Shown in pieces: positions 15,954 to 24,343 of a stretch of DNA of 24,469 nucleotides. The stretch is from Lysobacteraceae bacterium NML03-0222 (GTDB taxonomy: Bacteria > Pseudomonadota > Gammaproteobacteria > Xanthomonadales > Xanthomonadaceae), in contig NWQM01000008.1 in the NCBI GenBank assembly GCA_002798195.1, positions 1 through 24,469 on the forward strand. Direction: 5' to 3'. Position 1 is the first letter of the stretch. Each line of letters starts with the position of its first letter. The position numbers and the translations under genes are program-made. The notes beneath the pieces were generated by a model. The model worked only from the letters and a program-made list of their open reading frames with translations. It did not search any database and was not told where the DNA came from.

Positions 15954-16943
15954 TCAGCGGGCCTGCGTTTTTGGCAGCAACCGCATCCGCTCGCCCTGAA
16001 TCTCCATTCCGTCCACGGTTTCAAGAAAGCTCTTGAAATCGGCGAAACCATAATCGCTCCAACTCCAGCGCGGCTTCATCCATTTTTCCACCGCATCGAT
16101 ACTGGCCGTACTTTGAGCATTGAGAAAACTAGGCTTGGCAAGACACTCGCTCAACAGCTTGAGGACATCCCGATAGGGAATTTTCCGGCAGAACATCTGT
16201 GTGCCCTCGGTGCGAAATTGCAGTCCACGCAAATCGCGCAACATGCCCGAGAGTTTGCCGTAACCATAGCTGCGCGAATCGAAATCCGGCTGTGTCTGGT
16301 TGATGTACTGTCCAATATGGCTGACCGGCGCCCAACCCGTGGCCTCATTGGTCGTATCCTTGATTGCCTTGTACAGCAGCCGCTGAGCAGCCTCGTCCAT
16401 CTGTCTTGACTGGGGCACCTTGGCCTCGTCCGGTTTTTCATCCTTGCCGTTGTCCGGCTTGGCAGCTTCGCCATCCTTGCTGTCACCAAGCTTTGCTTCT
16501 TCACCCAGATTTTCCACATAGAAGAAGCGATCGCAGGCCTGACGGAATGCTTCGGGCGTGTTTTTCCGACCAAAACCATACACTGTGAGGCCGGACTGGC
16601 GGATGCGCGCGGCCAGCGGGGTGAAATCGCTGTCGCTGGACACCAGACAGAAGCCGTGGAAATTGCCGCTGTAGAGCAAGTCCATCGCGTCGATGATCAG
16701 CCCCATGTCGGTGGCGTCCTTGCCCTTGGTATAGGCGAACTGCTGTACCGGCGTCAGTGCATGCCGCAACAAAATATTCCGCCAGCCTGACAGATGCGGG
16801 CTGCTCCAGTCGCCATAAATGCGCTTGACGCTGGCAATACCGTATTTGGCTATTTCCTCGAACAAGCCTTGCGCTACCGCAGCGCCGGTATTGTCAGCAT
16901 CGATCAATACCGCCAGCTTCGCCTGCCCCTCGTTGAGCTTCAT
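15954..16943 (-). CDS. NYN domain RNase-like protein with OST-HTH/LOTUS domain
   Basis: The 329-residue product has an N-terminal NYN (PIN-like) domain at about 8-145. Acidic residues expected for metal-dependent RNA cleavage are visible: D15 and D17 in VLIDADNT, D79 in KDATDMGLIIDAMDL, and D104 and D106 in LVSSDSDFTPLA. A charged, low-complexity linker (about 147-180) leads to an OST-HTH/LOTUS domain at about 185-250. A further winged-helix-like stretch at 258-326 (YGFADFKSFLETV) may be a second LOTUS unit. The ATG at 16943 is preceded by a purine-rich GGGGCAGGG. Domain content suggests RNA binding and cleavage; the target is unknown. It ends 14 bases from the convergent EamA stop. Confidence 0.93.
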   Translation of the reverse strand: MKLNEGQAKLAVLIDADNTGAAVAQGLFEEIAKYGIASVKRIYGDWSSPHLSGWRNILLRHALTPVQQFAYTKGKDATDMGLIIDAMDLLYSGNFHGFCLVSSDSDFTPLAARIRQSGLTVYGFGRKNTPEAFRQACDRFFYVENLGEEAKLGDSKDGEAAKPDNGKDEKPDEAKVPQSRQMDEAAQRLLYKAIKDTTNEATGWAPVSHIGQYINQTQPDFDSRSYGYGKLSGMLRDLRGLQFRTEGTQMFCRKIPYRDVLKLLSECLAKPSFLNAQSTASIDAVEKWMKPRWSWSDYGFADFKSFLETVDGMEIQGERMRLLPKTQAR

Positions 16944-17051
16944 CCCTGCCCCATGAAAAAATTTGACGCATCTTGCCCCCTCCCCTTGAAAAGTCAAGCC
17001 CGGCGGGCGATAGCCATGATTGGCTGCCGCAGGTTATTATCAATAAACCCC

Positions 17052-17957
17052 CTACGCTGAAACACGACCATCAGCCTCCATCAAGCTTCTCGCAGTCGGC
17101 TGAAAAGCGCGCGGCGCGTAGCCAAAATCTTCTCGCGCCGGTTGGCTATCGAATACCAAGTCCTGCTGCATCCGCGCCAGCATCGCGTCATTGAAGCCGT
17201 TGACCTTGCCGCTGGCGCGCGCCAGCCACAGCAGCGCGGAAAAAACCGGCAGCGGCACAAGATGCAGGCGCGGCGCAGGCTCGATGCTGTCCAATACCCG
17301 CCGCACCATGTCGATGTAATCGAGTGTTTCACCACCGGGCAAGTCATAGCTGCGGCCAATGGTGCGACGCTCATGCAGGCAGGCGAGAGCGGCATCGGCC
17401 AGGTCATCCACATGCACCGGTTGGCGCAGCCCCCGCGCCGTGCGTGGCAGCACGAAGTGACCAAAACGTGCGGCCAGCGCGGCAATCCGGGTCAGGCTCT
17501 TGTCCATATCAGCGCCATAGACCAGTGTCGGACGCAGTAGGGTGAGCGCACCGCCCTGCCGTGTACAGGCTTCAATCAGCCGCCCTTCGGCTTGCCCAAG
17601 ACGTGCCACCATCTCGCGCTCGGCCACATCAATCGAGTCCTGTTTGACTTTCAGGCTGGTGGAGCCAAAGGCAATCACCCGCGCTGGCAAGCTGATGTTT
17701 TGCGCATACCAGAGGGAGAACGCATCCAGCGGCCCGCAGCTGAAAATGACCTTGGGCTGATGCGGCAGTCGTGGCATTTGCTGCAAGCTGCCATTCAGCC
17801 ATTGCACTCCAGGCATTGGCGGCATTTGCGCTGCGCGCCTTGATACTGCCATCACTTGCCAGCCATCGCCCAGAAGACGAGGCAGTAGTGCCTGGCCAAT
17901 CTGGCCGCTCCCTCCCAATAGCAATGCGGTTTTCAAGGCAGATACAGCCACTTGCAT
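17052..17957 (-). CDS. Atypical extended SDR / NAD-dependent epimerase-like protein
   Basis: A 301-residue protein from ATG 17957; a TTG at 17978 would add seven residues. The N-terminal Rossmann motif is LLLGGSGQIGQALLPRLL (GxxGxxG at 15-21), so it should bind NAD(P). The later LLRPTLVYGADMD and RQPVHVDDLADAALACL segments are typical of extended and atypical SDRs of the NDUFA9-like type. The usual catalytic YxxxK pair is not evident: after the FGSTSLK strand no tyrosine is found in the expected position. It may therefore bind nucleotide without epimerase activity. Its start is close to, and divergent from, the universal stress protein gene. Confidence 0.88.
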   Translation of the reverse strand: MQVAVSALKTALLLGGSGQIGQALLPRLLGDGWQVMAVSRRAAQMPPMPGVQWLNGSLQQMPRLPHQPKVIFSCGPLDAFSLWYAQNISLPARVIAFGSTSLKVKQDSIDVAEREMVARLGQAEGRLIEACTRQGGALTLLRPTLVYGADMDKSLTRIAALAARFGHFVLPRTARGLRQPVHVDDLADAALACLHERRTIGRSYDLPGGETLDYIDMVRRVLDSIEPAPRLHLVPLPVFSALLWLARASGKVNGFNDAMLARMQQDLVFDSQPAREDFGYAPRAFQPTARSLMEADGRVSA

Positions 17958-18042
17958 GGCAAAAATGACATGGCGCAAAGCATAACCGGTAAAGGTGGCG
18001 CTACACTCGGCTTATCCCCATCAGGCCGCCCAAGGAGCGCCC

Positions 18043-18936
18043 ATGAGCACGCAACCACTGGATACCCCGAAAGCGATTTTGCTTGCCACCGACCTCAGTG
18101 CCCGCTCCGACCGCGCCTTCGACCGCGCGCTGCAACTGGCCGAACATTGGCAGGCCAAGCTGGTATTGCTGGTGGTGCTCTCTGCCGAAAGCAGCTTCAG
18201 CAAGCCCAATCACTTCAGTCAGGGCGATGACGATGATGAAGAAGTCACGGCCGAAGAACTGGTTGCCGACCGGGTACGGGCAGAGTTGCCTGAAACCGAT
18301 GTCAAAATCGAAGTACATGTGGAAGCCTCCGCGCATATCGGCCAAACCGCACTGCGCGTGGCCGAAGAATATGGCTGTGGGCTGATTGTCACCGGCATTG
18401 CCCGCAGCGATGCCCTGCAGCGCGTTTCGCTGGGCTCCACCGTGGTCTGGCTGAGTCGCCACTCCACCATCCCCACCCTGGTCGTGCAGCGTCGCCCGCG
18501 TGGACATTACCGCCATGTGGGTGTTGCCACCGACCTGTCCGAACCGGCTGCCAGAGCGGCTGTGGTGGCAGCCAAGTGGTTTGATGATGCCAAGACCCGG
18601 GTATTGCTGCATGGCTATGACGTGTCCTTTGCCGACCTGACAGGCGATGAACAAACCCGTGAGGCAGCACTGGCAGATGCGCAGCAGCAGGCACGCCAGG
18701 AGCTGACGCAATGGCGTGATGAAAATCTGCCCAAACTGTTTGCCCCGCACTGGCAGCCGCGTGCCGAGCTGAGCAACCCGGTGCGCCTGCTGCGACAAGC
18801 CAGTATCGACACCGAACTGGATTTGGCGGTACTGGCCTCACATGGGCGCAATCGCCTCATGGATGCCCTGATTGGCAGCGTCGCCAAACGGCTTTTGGAA
18901 ACCTCCATCACCGACACCTTGATTGTGCGCGGTTGA
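18043..18936 (+). CDS. Universal stress protein with two tandem UspA domains
   Basis: The 297-residue product is about twice a single UspA domain. Domain 1 spans about 9-150 (AILLATDLSARSDRAFDRAL ... IPTLVV) and domain 2 about 158-297 (HVGVATDLSEPAARAA ... SITDTLIVRG). The ATP-binding pattern at the end of each domain is partly present: LGST-VVWLSRHS in the first and HGRNRLMDALIGSVAKRLLE in the second. A short acidic loop (GDDDDEE) interrupts the first domain. AAGGAG is five bases from ATG 18043. Such proteins help survival under stress or respiratory arrest; the specific trigger is unknown. Confidence 0.95.
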   Translation: MSTQPLDTPKAILLATDLSARSDRAFDRALQLAEHWQAKLVLLVVLSAESSFSKPNHFSQGDDDDEEVTAEELVADRVRAELPETDVKIEVHVEASAHIGQTALRVAEEYGCGLIVTGIARSDALQRVSLGSTVVWLSRHSTIPTLVVQRRPRGHYRHVGVATDLSEPAARAAVVAAKWFDDAKTRVLLHGYDVSFADLTGDEQTREAALADAQQQARQELTQWRDENLPKLFAPHWQPRAELSNPVRLLRQASIDTELDLAVLASHGRNRLMDALIGSVAKRLLETSITDTLIVRG

Positions 18937-18946
18937 TGACTGCACA

Positions 18947-18972
18947 ACGTGCCCGTCTTGTGGCGGGCACGT
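18947..18972. terminator. Stem-loop between convergent universal stress and GT4 genes
   Basis: ACGTGCCCG and CGGGCACGT form a perfect 9-bp stem around an eight-base loop, located between two stop codons only 40 bases apart. There is no real U tract on either strand, so termination is likely weak or needs other factors. Confidence 0.6.
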
Positions 18973-18975
18973 GAT

Positions 18976-19989
18976 TTAGCGCCGATAAAACGCCTCGATT
19001 TGCGCCAGTTTGTCGTCGATGCGGAACTGCTGCATCGGGTATTCGCGGCGTGGTGGGCGATTCTGATAAGCCGCCTGCAGGGCGGCGGCCAGCGCATCGA
19101 TATCGCCAATCGGCACCAGCGGCGTGGCTATCGCTGCCTGCAGATGACGAGCGCCCTGGCTGGCGCTGGCGATGATGGGAAGGCCGCTATCCATGGCTTC
19201 GAGCAGCACCAGGCCGAATGGCTCACTGCGCGCTGCGGAAACAAAGACATCAAAGGCTTCCAGCCAGTCACGCGGCTGGGAAACAAAACCCGGCATCAAT
19301 ACGTTATTGGGTGCCTGCGCTCGCAATGCCTGCCAGGCGCTGCCCTGGCCTGCAATCAGCAGACGGGCATCGGCTGGCAATGCCGCACGCTGCCAGGCGG
19401 CGAGCAACACATCCAGCCCTTTGCTGTGTTCCACCCGGCCCAGCGCGCCAAATACCCAAGCATCCTGGGCAATGCCATGTGCCGTGCGCAGCTGTTCGCG
19501 GGCATCGCCTGTGGGGAGCTGTGGCAATGTCCAGTTGTCGATTTGCACACTGCGCGCGCGCATATCGGCGGGCATTTCCTGCAACTGCCAAGGAGCAATG
19601 GCAATCAAGCCGTCGAGTCCTTCATGCTGTTGTGGCTTGTAGCAGATATGCAAGGTGGCGATACGCCGAGTGTGGCTGCCACGCAAGCCTTTCAACGCGC
19701 GTGCAGCACCGGACAGATGCGCATGGGCAATATCTGGCTGCAATTTTTTCAGTACCCGTCTGGCCTGCCAGATGGCAAAAAAATCGCCTACCACAATGGT
19801 CTTGACCTTGGGCGAGAGCCTTGAGGCGATGGCATCGGCGCGGTCTTGGGCACCGGCGCGGCGCAGAATCATGCTGACATCGTGCCCGGCTTCGGCCTGG
19901 GCATTGGCAAGCTCAACGGCATGGCGCTCACTGCCGGCAAAGCGCCGGGTCAGCAAGAGATGGACGATGGAAAGCGGCGAGTCATTCAT
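18976..19989 (-). CDS. Family 4 glycosyltransferase
   Basis: The 337-residue product, from ATG 19989 (an alternative ATG at 20010 adds seven residues), has the GT-B fold of family GT4. The N-terminal domain starts IVHLLLTRRFAGSERHAVEL, the usual acceptor-side opening. The donor-binding domain carries GALGRVEHSKGLDVLL with K190, and the E-x7-E motif (E256, E264) in SARSEP-FGLVLLEAM. These retaining enzymes move a sugar from a nucleotide donor to a lipid or polysaccharide acceptor at the cytoplasmic membrane face. Its start is 32 bases from the divergent WaaE-like gene, so the two may be coordinated in lipopolysaccharide or surface glycan synthesis. The sugar is not predictable. Confidence 0.92.
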   Translation of the reverse strand: MNDSPLSIVHLLLTRRFAGSERHAVELANAQAEAGHDVSMILRRAGAQDRADAIASRLSPKVKTIVVGDFFAIWQARRVLKKLQPDIAHAHLSGAARALKGLRGSHTRRIATLHICYKPQQHEGLDGLIAIAPWQLQEMPADMRARSVQIDNWTLPQLPTGDAREQLRTAHGIAQDAWVFGALGRVEHSKGLDVLLAAWQRAALPADARLLIAGQGSAWQALRAQAPNNVLMPGFVSQPRDWLEAFDVFVSAARSEPFGLVLLEAMDSGLPIIASASQGARHLQAAIATPLVPIGDIDALAAALQAAYQNRPPRREYPMQQFRIDDKLAQIEAFYRR

Positions 19990-20021
19990 CTGCCAAGTGT
20001 CGCATGACATACTGCACCATC

Positions 20022-20789
20022 ATGCATACCCAAGTGCCCAAGTTGCCGCTTTCTGCGGTCGTCATCACCCATAACGAAGCTGACCGTATTGGCCGCTGCG
20101 TGGCTTCACTGTTGCCGGTCTGTGCCGAGGTCATCGTGCTCGACTCCGGCTCCAGCGATGACACCGTGCAGATTGCCCGCGATTTGGGCGCACGCGTTGA
20201 GCACCGCGACTGGGATGGCTTTGCCCGGCAGAAAAACGCTGCCATCGCCATGGCTTCAAAAGATTGGGTGATTCTGCTCGATGCCGATGAGTGGCTGGAA
20301 GCCGATGCGCAGCAGGCATTGCGTGCATTGTTTGCCGGTGAGCTGGAAAGCGCCGATGTCTGGCTGCTGCAGCGGCGCACGCACTGGCTGGGGCAGCCGA
20401 TGCGCTACGGCAGTTTCAGCCGGGAGCCGATTGAGCGCCTGTTCCGCAGCCATTTGCGCCATGCGGATTTGCCGGTGCATGAATATCTGGACACGCAAGG
20501 CCAGCGGGTGCGCGCAAGCCAAATACGATTGGAGCACGATACCGCGCGCAACGCCCGCGAATATCGGGAAAAACTCGCCCGCTATGCCGCACTCTGGGCC
20601 AAGGCGCGCGCGGGAAAACGCGGTGGCGCGGTGCGCGGTTTTCTGGCCGCAGCCGCGTATGCCATCAAGAACCTGATTTTGCGCGGCGGCATTCTGGATG
20701 GTCGCAAGGGGCTGGCTTTTCACCGCGAGCATATGCGCTATGCGGCATTGAAGTACCGTTTATTGGCAGGACAAAACGCGCGCCACTAG
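20022..20789 (+). CDS. Family 2 glycosyltransferase, WaaE/KdtX-like
   Basis: A 255-residue GT-A enzyme of the WaaE (KdtX) type, which in enterobacteria adds a glucose residue to the heptose of the lipopolysaccharide core. The opening LSAVVITHNEADRIGRCVAS, the DSGSSDDT nucleotide-binding segment (D41) and the DAD metal site (87-89) in ILLDADEWL are clear. The WDGFARQKNAA segment is typical for the family. The chosen start is the ATG at 20022; another in-frame ATG at 20004 would overlap the opposite gene's start region. Its TAG stop and the opposing GT39 TAG stop share the tetranucleotide CTAG at 20786-20789. Confidence 0.93.
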   Translation: MHTQVPKLPLSAVVITHNEADRIGRCVASLLPVCAEVIVLDSGSSDDTVQIARDLGARVEHRDWDGFARQKNAAIAMASKDWVILLDADEWLEADAQQALRALFAGELESADVWLLQRRTHWLGQPMRYGSFSREPIERLFRSHLRHADLPVHEYLDTQGQRVRASQIRLEHDTARNAREYREKLARYAALWAKARAGKRGGAVRGFLAAAAYAIKNLILRGGILDGRKGLAFHREHMRYAALKYRLLAGQNARH

Positions 20790-22453
20790 CGCTGCATGGG
20801 TAGACAGCCCGGCAGAGTGGCCTCGGCCGAAGCCAGATACCAGACGCGACGGTTGTAGATACCCATGGCGGTCAGGCTATCGGGTTTGAAGCAGTTGTCG
20901 ATGACTTCATTTTCCACAAGCAGCCAGCGTTGCTCGGGGCGTTCGGCCTGCCAGGCGCGGGCATCACGTAACTGCAATGCGGCTTCGCGCTTGAAGCCAA
21001 AGGTACGCGCCGGGCGGTCGGCCATCAACAGGTTCTGCTCTTTCCAGGCCACCAGTGCCAGTTCCGCATCCTTGCCGATGTGCTGCCCGGTTGCACGCAT
21101 CAGCCCGCGCGCCGAGCTGGCATCGTTCAAGACCAGGTAGCCTATCAGGCTATAACTCAACCACAGTGCGGCCAGCACAGCATTCAGGCCGGCAACACCG
21201 CGTACAGATTTGAAAAACAAGGCTGCCAGCAACCCGGCTGCGCCTGCAATGACCAGCATCCAGCCCAAGGCATTGCCGTTTTCAGTGCCGGCAATGGCGG
21301 CCAGCTTGGCTTCAAACCCCGGCTGTCCCAGCACGACGGCAAAACCGCCGCCGAGCAGGGTGAGGGCAAATGACAGTGCCGTGACGAAGGCGATGCCGCG
21401 CACGATTGGGCGATGGCTGACATCCGCCAGCCATGGCCCCATGGCCAGGCATAGCAGCGGCAGGGCGGGCAGGATATAGACCTCGCGCTTGCCGCTGGAA
21501 AACGAGAAGAACAGCACAATCAGCACCACGCCTGCCAGTGGCAGCAGGATGCGTGCATCGCGCGCGCGCAGCGCAGCGCGCCAGTGCGGTATCACCCAGG
21601 GCAGGGCGAAAATCGCCGGCAACCACTGCGTCGCCATCACTTTGATGAAGTAATACCAGGGCTGATGGTGATGCCAGGCATTGGCGTAGCGCTCGGCGGT
21701 TTGTTTGAGCAGGATATTGTCGGCATAAGCCTGATACAGCGGGTCTTGGCTGGTTTTGACCGCCCACAGCATCGGCAGCAGCCAGGCCAGAATCGGCAGC
21801 AACAGCATACCGATACCGCCCAGCCATTGCCGGGCGCTTGTCCGGGTGATGCCCGGCCAGCGCCGCCGCCCTGCCCAGACCGCAGGCAAGAGCAGCAGTA
21901 GTGCCACCACGCCCACGCCTTTACTGATGACGCCAAGCCCGGCTGCGCCCCAGCCGATATACCACCAGCGTGCATCCGGGCCTTGCAGCAAGTGTCGTAG
22001 CAGGCCATAGGCCGAAAGCGTGGTGCAAAACAGCAGCAACGGGTCAATCTGCGCGCGCTTGGCCTGAAAGGTGAACTGCACGGCAAACAGCAGCGCCCAG
22101 GCGGCGTAGGCGCCTGCTTCGGTATTCCATAGCCGGCGCCCAAGGTCACGCACCAGCGCCAGTGTGCCTACTGAGGCCAGCAAGGTGGGCAGCAAGAAAG
22201 ACAGGCGCAGGTTGCCGGTGATGGAAAGCAATATCGCCTGCAACCACATCAACAGCGGTGGCTTGTCCGGGTACAGTTCATCACCGCGCATCGGAAACAG
22301 CCACTGACCGCTTTCCACCATCTGTCTTGCCACCAGTGCAAAGCGCGGCTCATCGGCAGGCCAGGGGTCACGCAAACCCAGCCCGGCAAACAACACGACA
22401 ATGGCGGTCAGCCAAAACAGCAAGCGCTCGCGGCGCGCATCGAAAGTCATCAT
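20786..22453 (-). CDS. ArnT-like family 39 glycosyltransferase
   Basis: The product of about 555 residues has many hydrophobic helices and the GT39/ArnT opening LGLRDPWPADEPRFALVARQM, where D34 and E35 form the acidic pair expected near the active site. The LYPDKPPLLMWLQ segment is also typical. Such integral inner-membrane enzymes use a polyprenyl-phosphate sugar on the periplasmic side and transfer it to lipid A or protein; ArnT itself adds aminoarabinose. No other arn genes are in the window, so the donor is uncertain. Starts at 22453, 22474 and 22540 are all possible without a decisive ribosome-binding site; 22453 (MMTFDARRERL) best matches the family. The long hydrophilic C-terminal domain is likely periplasmic. 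Confidence 0.9.
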   Translation of the reverse strand: MMTFDARRERLLFWLTAIVVLFAGLGLRDPWPADEPRFALVARQMVESGQWLFPMRGDELYPDKPPLLMWLQAILLSITGNLRLSFLLPTLLASVGTLALVRDLGRRLWNTEAGAYAAWALLFAVQFTFQAKRAQIDPLLLFCTTLSAYGLLRHLLQGPDARWWYIGWGAAGLGVISKGVGVVALLLLLPAVWAGRRRWPGITRTSARQWLGGIGMLLLPILAWLLPMLWAVKTSQDPLYQAYADNILLKQTAERYANAWHHHQPWYYFIKVMATQWLPAIFALPWVIPHWRAALRARDARILLPLAGVVLIVLFFSFSSGKREVYILPALPLLCLAMGPWLADVSHRPIVRGIAFVTALSFALTLLGGGFAVVLGQPGFEAKLAAIAGTENGNALGWMLVIAGAAGLLAALFFKSVRGVAGLNAVLAALWLSYSLIGYLVLNDASSARGLMRATGQHIGKDAELALVAWKEQNLLMADRPARTFGFKREAALQLRDARAWQAERPEQRWLLVENEVIDNCFKPDSLTAMGIYNRRVWYLASAEATLPGCLPMQR

Positions 22454-22555
22454 GGCGCGCAGGATACAGCGCATTTCTTGTTCCAGTCTTTTGGAGGCCA
22501 ATTTTGCCTTCATTAAGCTAGGATGATGCTCTGCGATCATGCTTTTGGAGCGCGA

Positions 22556-24319
22556 GTGACTGCCGAAATCTGGATGACCTTTGCTGTTCTGGCAGGTGCG
22601 GTATATCTGTTTGTCACAGAAAAACTGCCAGTCGATGTTGTTGCCATGCTGGTATTGGTCACGGTAATGGTGCTGGGGCTGGTTACGCCGCGGGAGGCGC
22701 TTTCGGGCTTCTCCAGCGAGGCCACAATTACGGTGGCCGCCATGTTCGTGTTAAGTGCCGGCATCCAACACAGCGGCATTCTCAGTCGCCTTAGCGATTT
22801 GCTTTCGCGGATCAAGCGTCTGTGGCTGTTTACCCTGGTGATGATGCTGCTTGCAGCGGCAACATCTGCATTCATCAACAACACTGCGGTGGTCGCGGTG
22901 TTCTTGCCACTGGTGATGACGGCTGCGGCAGCGGTTGGACAGGCACCTTCAAAAATGTTGATTCCGTTGTCTTATGCGGCACAGTTTGGTGGGGTTTGTA
23001 CCCTGGTGGGGACTTCCACCAATCTGCTGGTGCACTCAGTGGCACAACAATCGGGACTGCCTGGCTTTGGTTTGTTCGAGTTCACACAGCTGGGGATTTG
23101 GTTCACCTTGATTGGAACCGCTTACATGTTGTTGGCGGGCAAATTTCTGCTGCCTGCGCATCCTGCACCCAATCGAGAAGAAGATGAGCATCAAGGACGC
23201 TGGCTGGTGGATTTGTATGTCAATGAAAAGTCTCCGGCGGTCGGCAAGTTGGGTTCGACAGTCATTCCGGTAGACATTACCGATGCGTATCTTTTGGAGG
23301 TTTACCGGAATGGCAATACGCTTTCGCGCCCTCGCGCAGCAGAAATCAAGGCAGGTGACAGATTGCTGGTGCGTGGCACGTGGGAGCAGATAGAAAAAGT
23401 GCGCAAATCGCTGAAACTGCAATTTGACGAGGTCGCACGCGACTTGGTGGCCAATCCGGCAGCGGAGCGAGTTCATGCCGAAGTGCTGGTTGCGCCGGGC
23501 TCGCCCTTGGTGAATCGCACACTTACGGGTTTGCGTTTTGGCCATATCCACCGGGTGCGTGTTCATGGCCTGCAACGTCCCGGGCATACTTTGCGTCAAC
23601 CATTGCACAAGATTCCATTGAACGTGGGCGACACCTTGCTGGTGGATGGCACACCGGAATCACTGGAAACATTGCGTAATACGCCTGGATTGATTCTTAC
23701 CCGCGAGCGCGTACAGCCGCGGGTACACAGGCTGCGTGCGATGACTTCGGTTGGCATCATGGTGGCGGCAGTGGCACTTGCAGCATTTGAAATCATGCCG
23801 ATTGTGGTGTCCTCACTGCTTGGGTGCGTGGCCTTGGTCATATTGCGCGCCCTGACCCCGGAGAGGGCATATGGCGGGATTGATTGGCGCGTTATTGTGC
23901 TGCTTGCCGGTGTATTGCCATTGGGCATTGCATTGCAGAACTCTGGCGGCGCCCAGTGGGTTGCCAACAATACATTGGCACTCATCGCCAGTGGCAATCC
24001 GCTACTGACTTTGGCCGCCATTTACTTGCTGACATCGGTGATGACCGAGATGATGAGCAACAATGCTTCAGCGGTATTGATTGCACCGATTGCCATCGCC
24101 ACGGCTGAAACACTGGGGCTGGATCCCAAGCCGTTTCTGGTTGCCGTGGCATTTGCCGCCTCCACCAGCTTTTCCACGCCGGTAGGCTACCAGACCAATA
24201 CCATGGTCTATACGGCTGGTGGCTATCGTTTTTCAGACTTCCTGAAAGTCGGTATTCCATTGAACATATTGTTCTTCCTGGCCGCCATCTTCCTGATTCC
24301 ACGCTATTTCCCATTTTGA
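22556..24319 (+). CDS. SLC13 (DASS/ArsB-type) permease with two TrkA-C domains
   Basis: The 587-residue product has two membrane halves separated by a soluble region with two RCK_C/TrkA-C domains (about 215-285 and 305-378). The N-terminal half contains SAFINNTAVVAVFLPLV and GVCTLVGTSTNLLVH, the paired re-entrant hairpin motifs of the ion transporter (IT) superfamily. The C-terminal half has MSNNASAVLIAPIAIA and STPVGYQTNTMVY. Relatives move anions such as sulfate, dicarboxylates or tellurite; the substrate here is unknown. The GTG at 22556 has TTGGAG five bases upstream and yields the family-like start TAEIWMTFAVL; an ATG at 22523 is an alternative. It is divergent from the GT39 gene. An insertion sequence begins about 25 bases after its stop. 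Confidence 0.92.
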   Translation: MTAEIWMTFAVLAGAVYLFVTEKLPVDVVAMLVLVTVMVLGLVTPREALSGFSSEATITVAAMFVLSAGIQHSGILSRLSDLLSRIKRLWLFTLVMMLLAAATSAFINNTAVVAVFLPLVMTAAAAVGQAPSKMLIPLSYAAQFGGVCTLVGTSTNLLVHSVAQQSGLPGFGLFEFTQLGIWFTLIGTAYMLLAGKFLLPAHPAPNREEDEHQGRWLVDLYVNEKSPAVGKLGSTVIPVDITDAYLLEVYRNGNTLSRPRAAEIKAGDRLLVRGTWEQIEKVRKSLKLQFDEVARDLVANPAAERVHAEVLVAPGSPLVNRTLTGLRFGHIHRVRVHGLQRPGHTLRQPLHKIPLNVGDTLLVDGTPESLETLRNTPGLILTRERVQPRVHRLRAMTSVGIMVAAVALAAFEIMPIVVSSLLGCVALVILRALTPERAYGGIDWRVIVLLAGVLPLGIALQNSGGAQWVANNTLALIASGNPLLTLAAIYLLTSVMTEMMSNNASAVLIAPIAIATAETLGLDPKPFLVAVAFAASTSFSTPVGYQTNTMVYTAGGYRFSDFLKVGIPLNILFFLAAIFLIPRYFPF

Positions 24320-24326
24320 GTGCACA

Positions 24327-24341
24327 CAAAAAACGCCGGGG
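24327..24341 (+). terminator. Half terminator cut by an insertion sequence
   Basis: The sequence ACAAAAAACGCCGGGG after the permease stop matches the left arm of the intact terminator at 9222-9251, but no right arm follows because IS sequence begins a few bases later. It is read as a terminator interrupted by the insertion. Confidence 0.55.
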
Positions 24342-24343
24342 TT

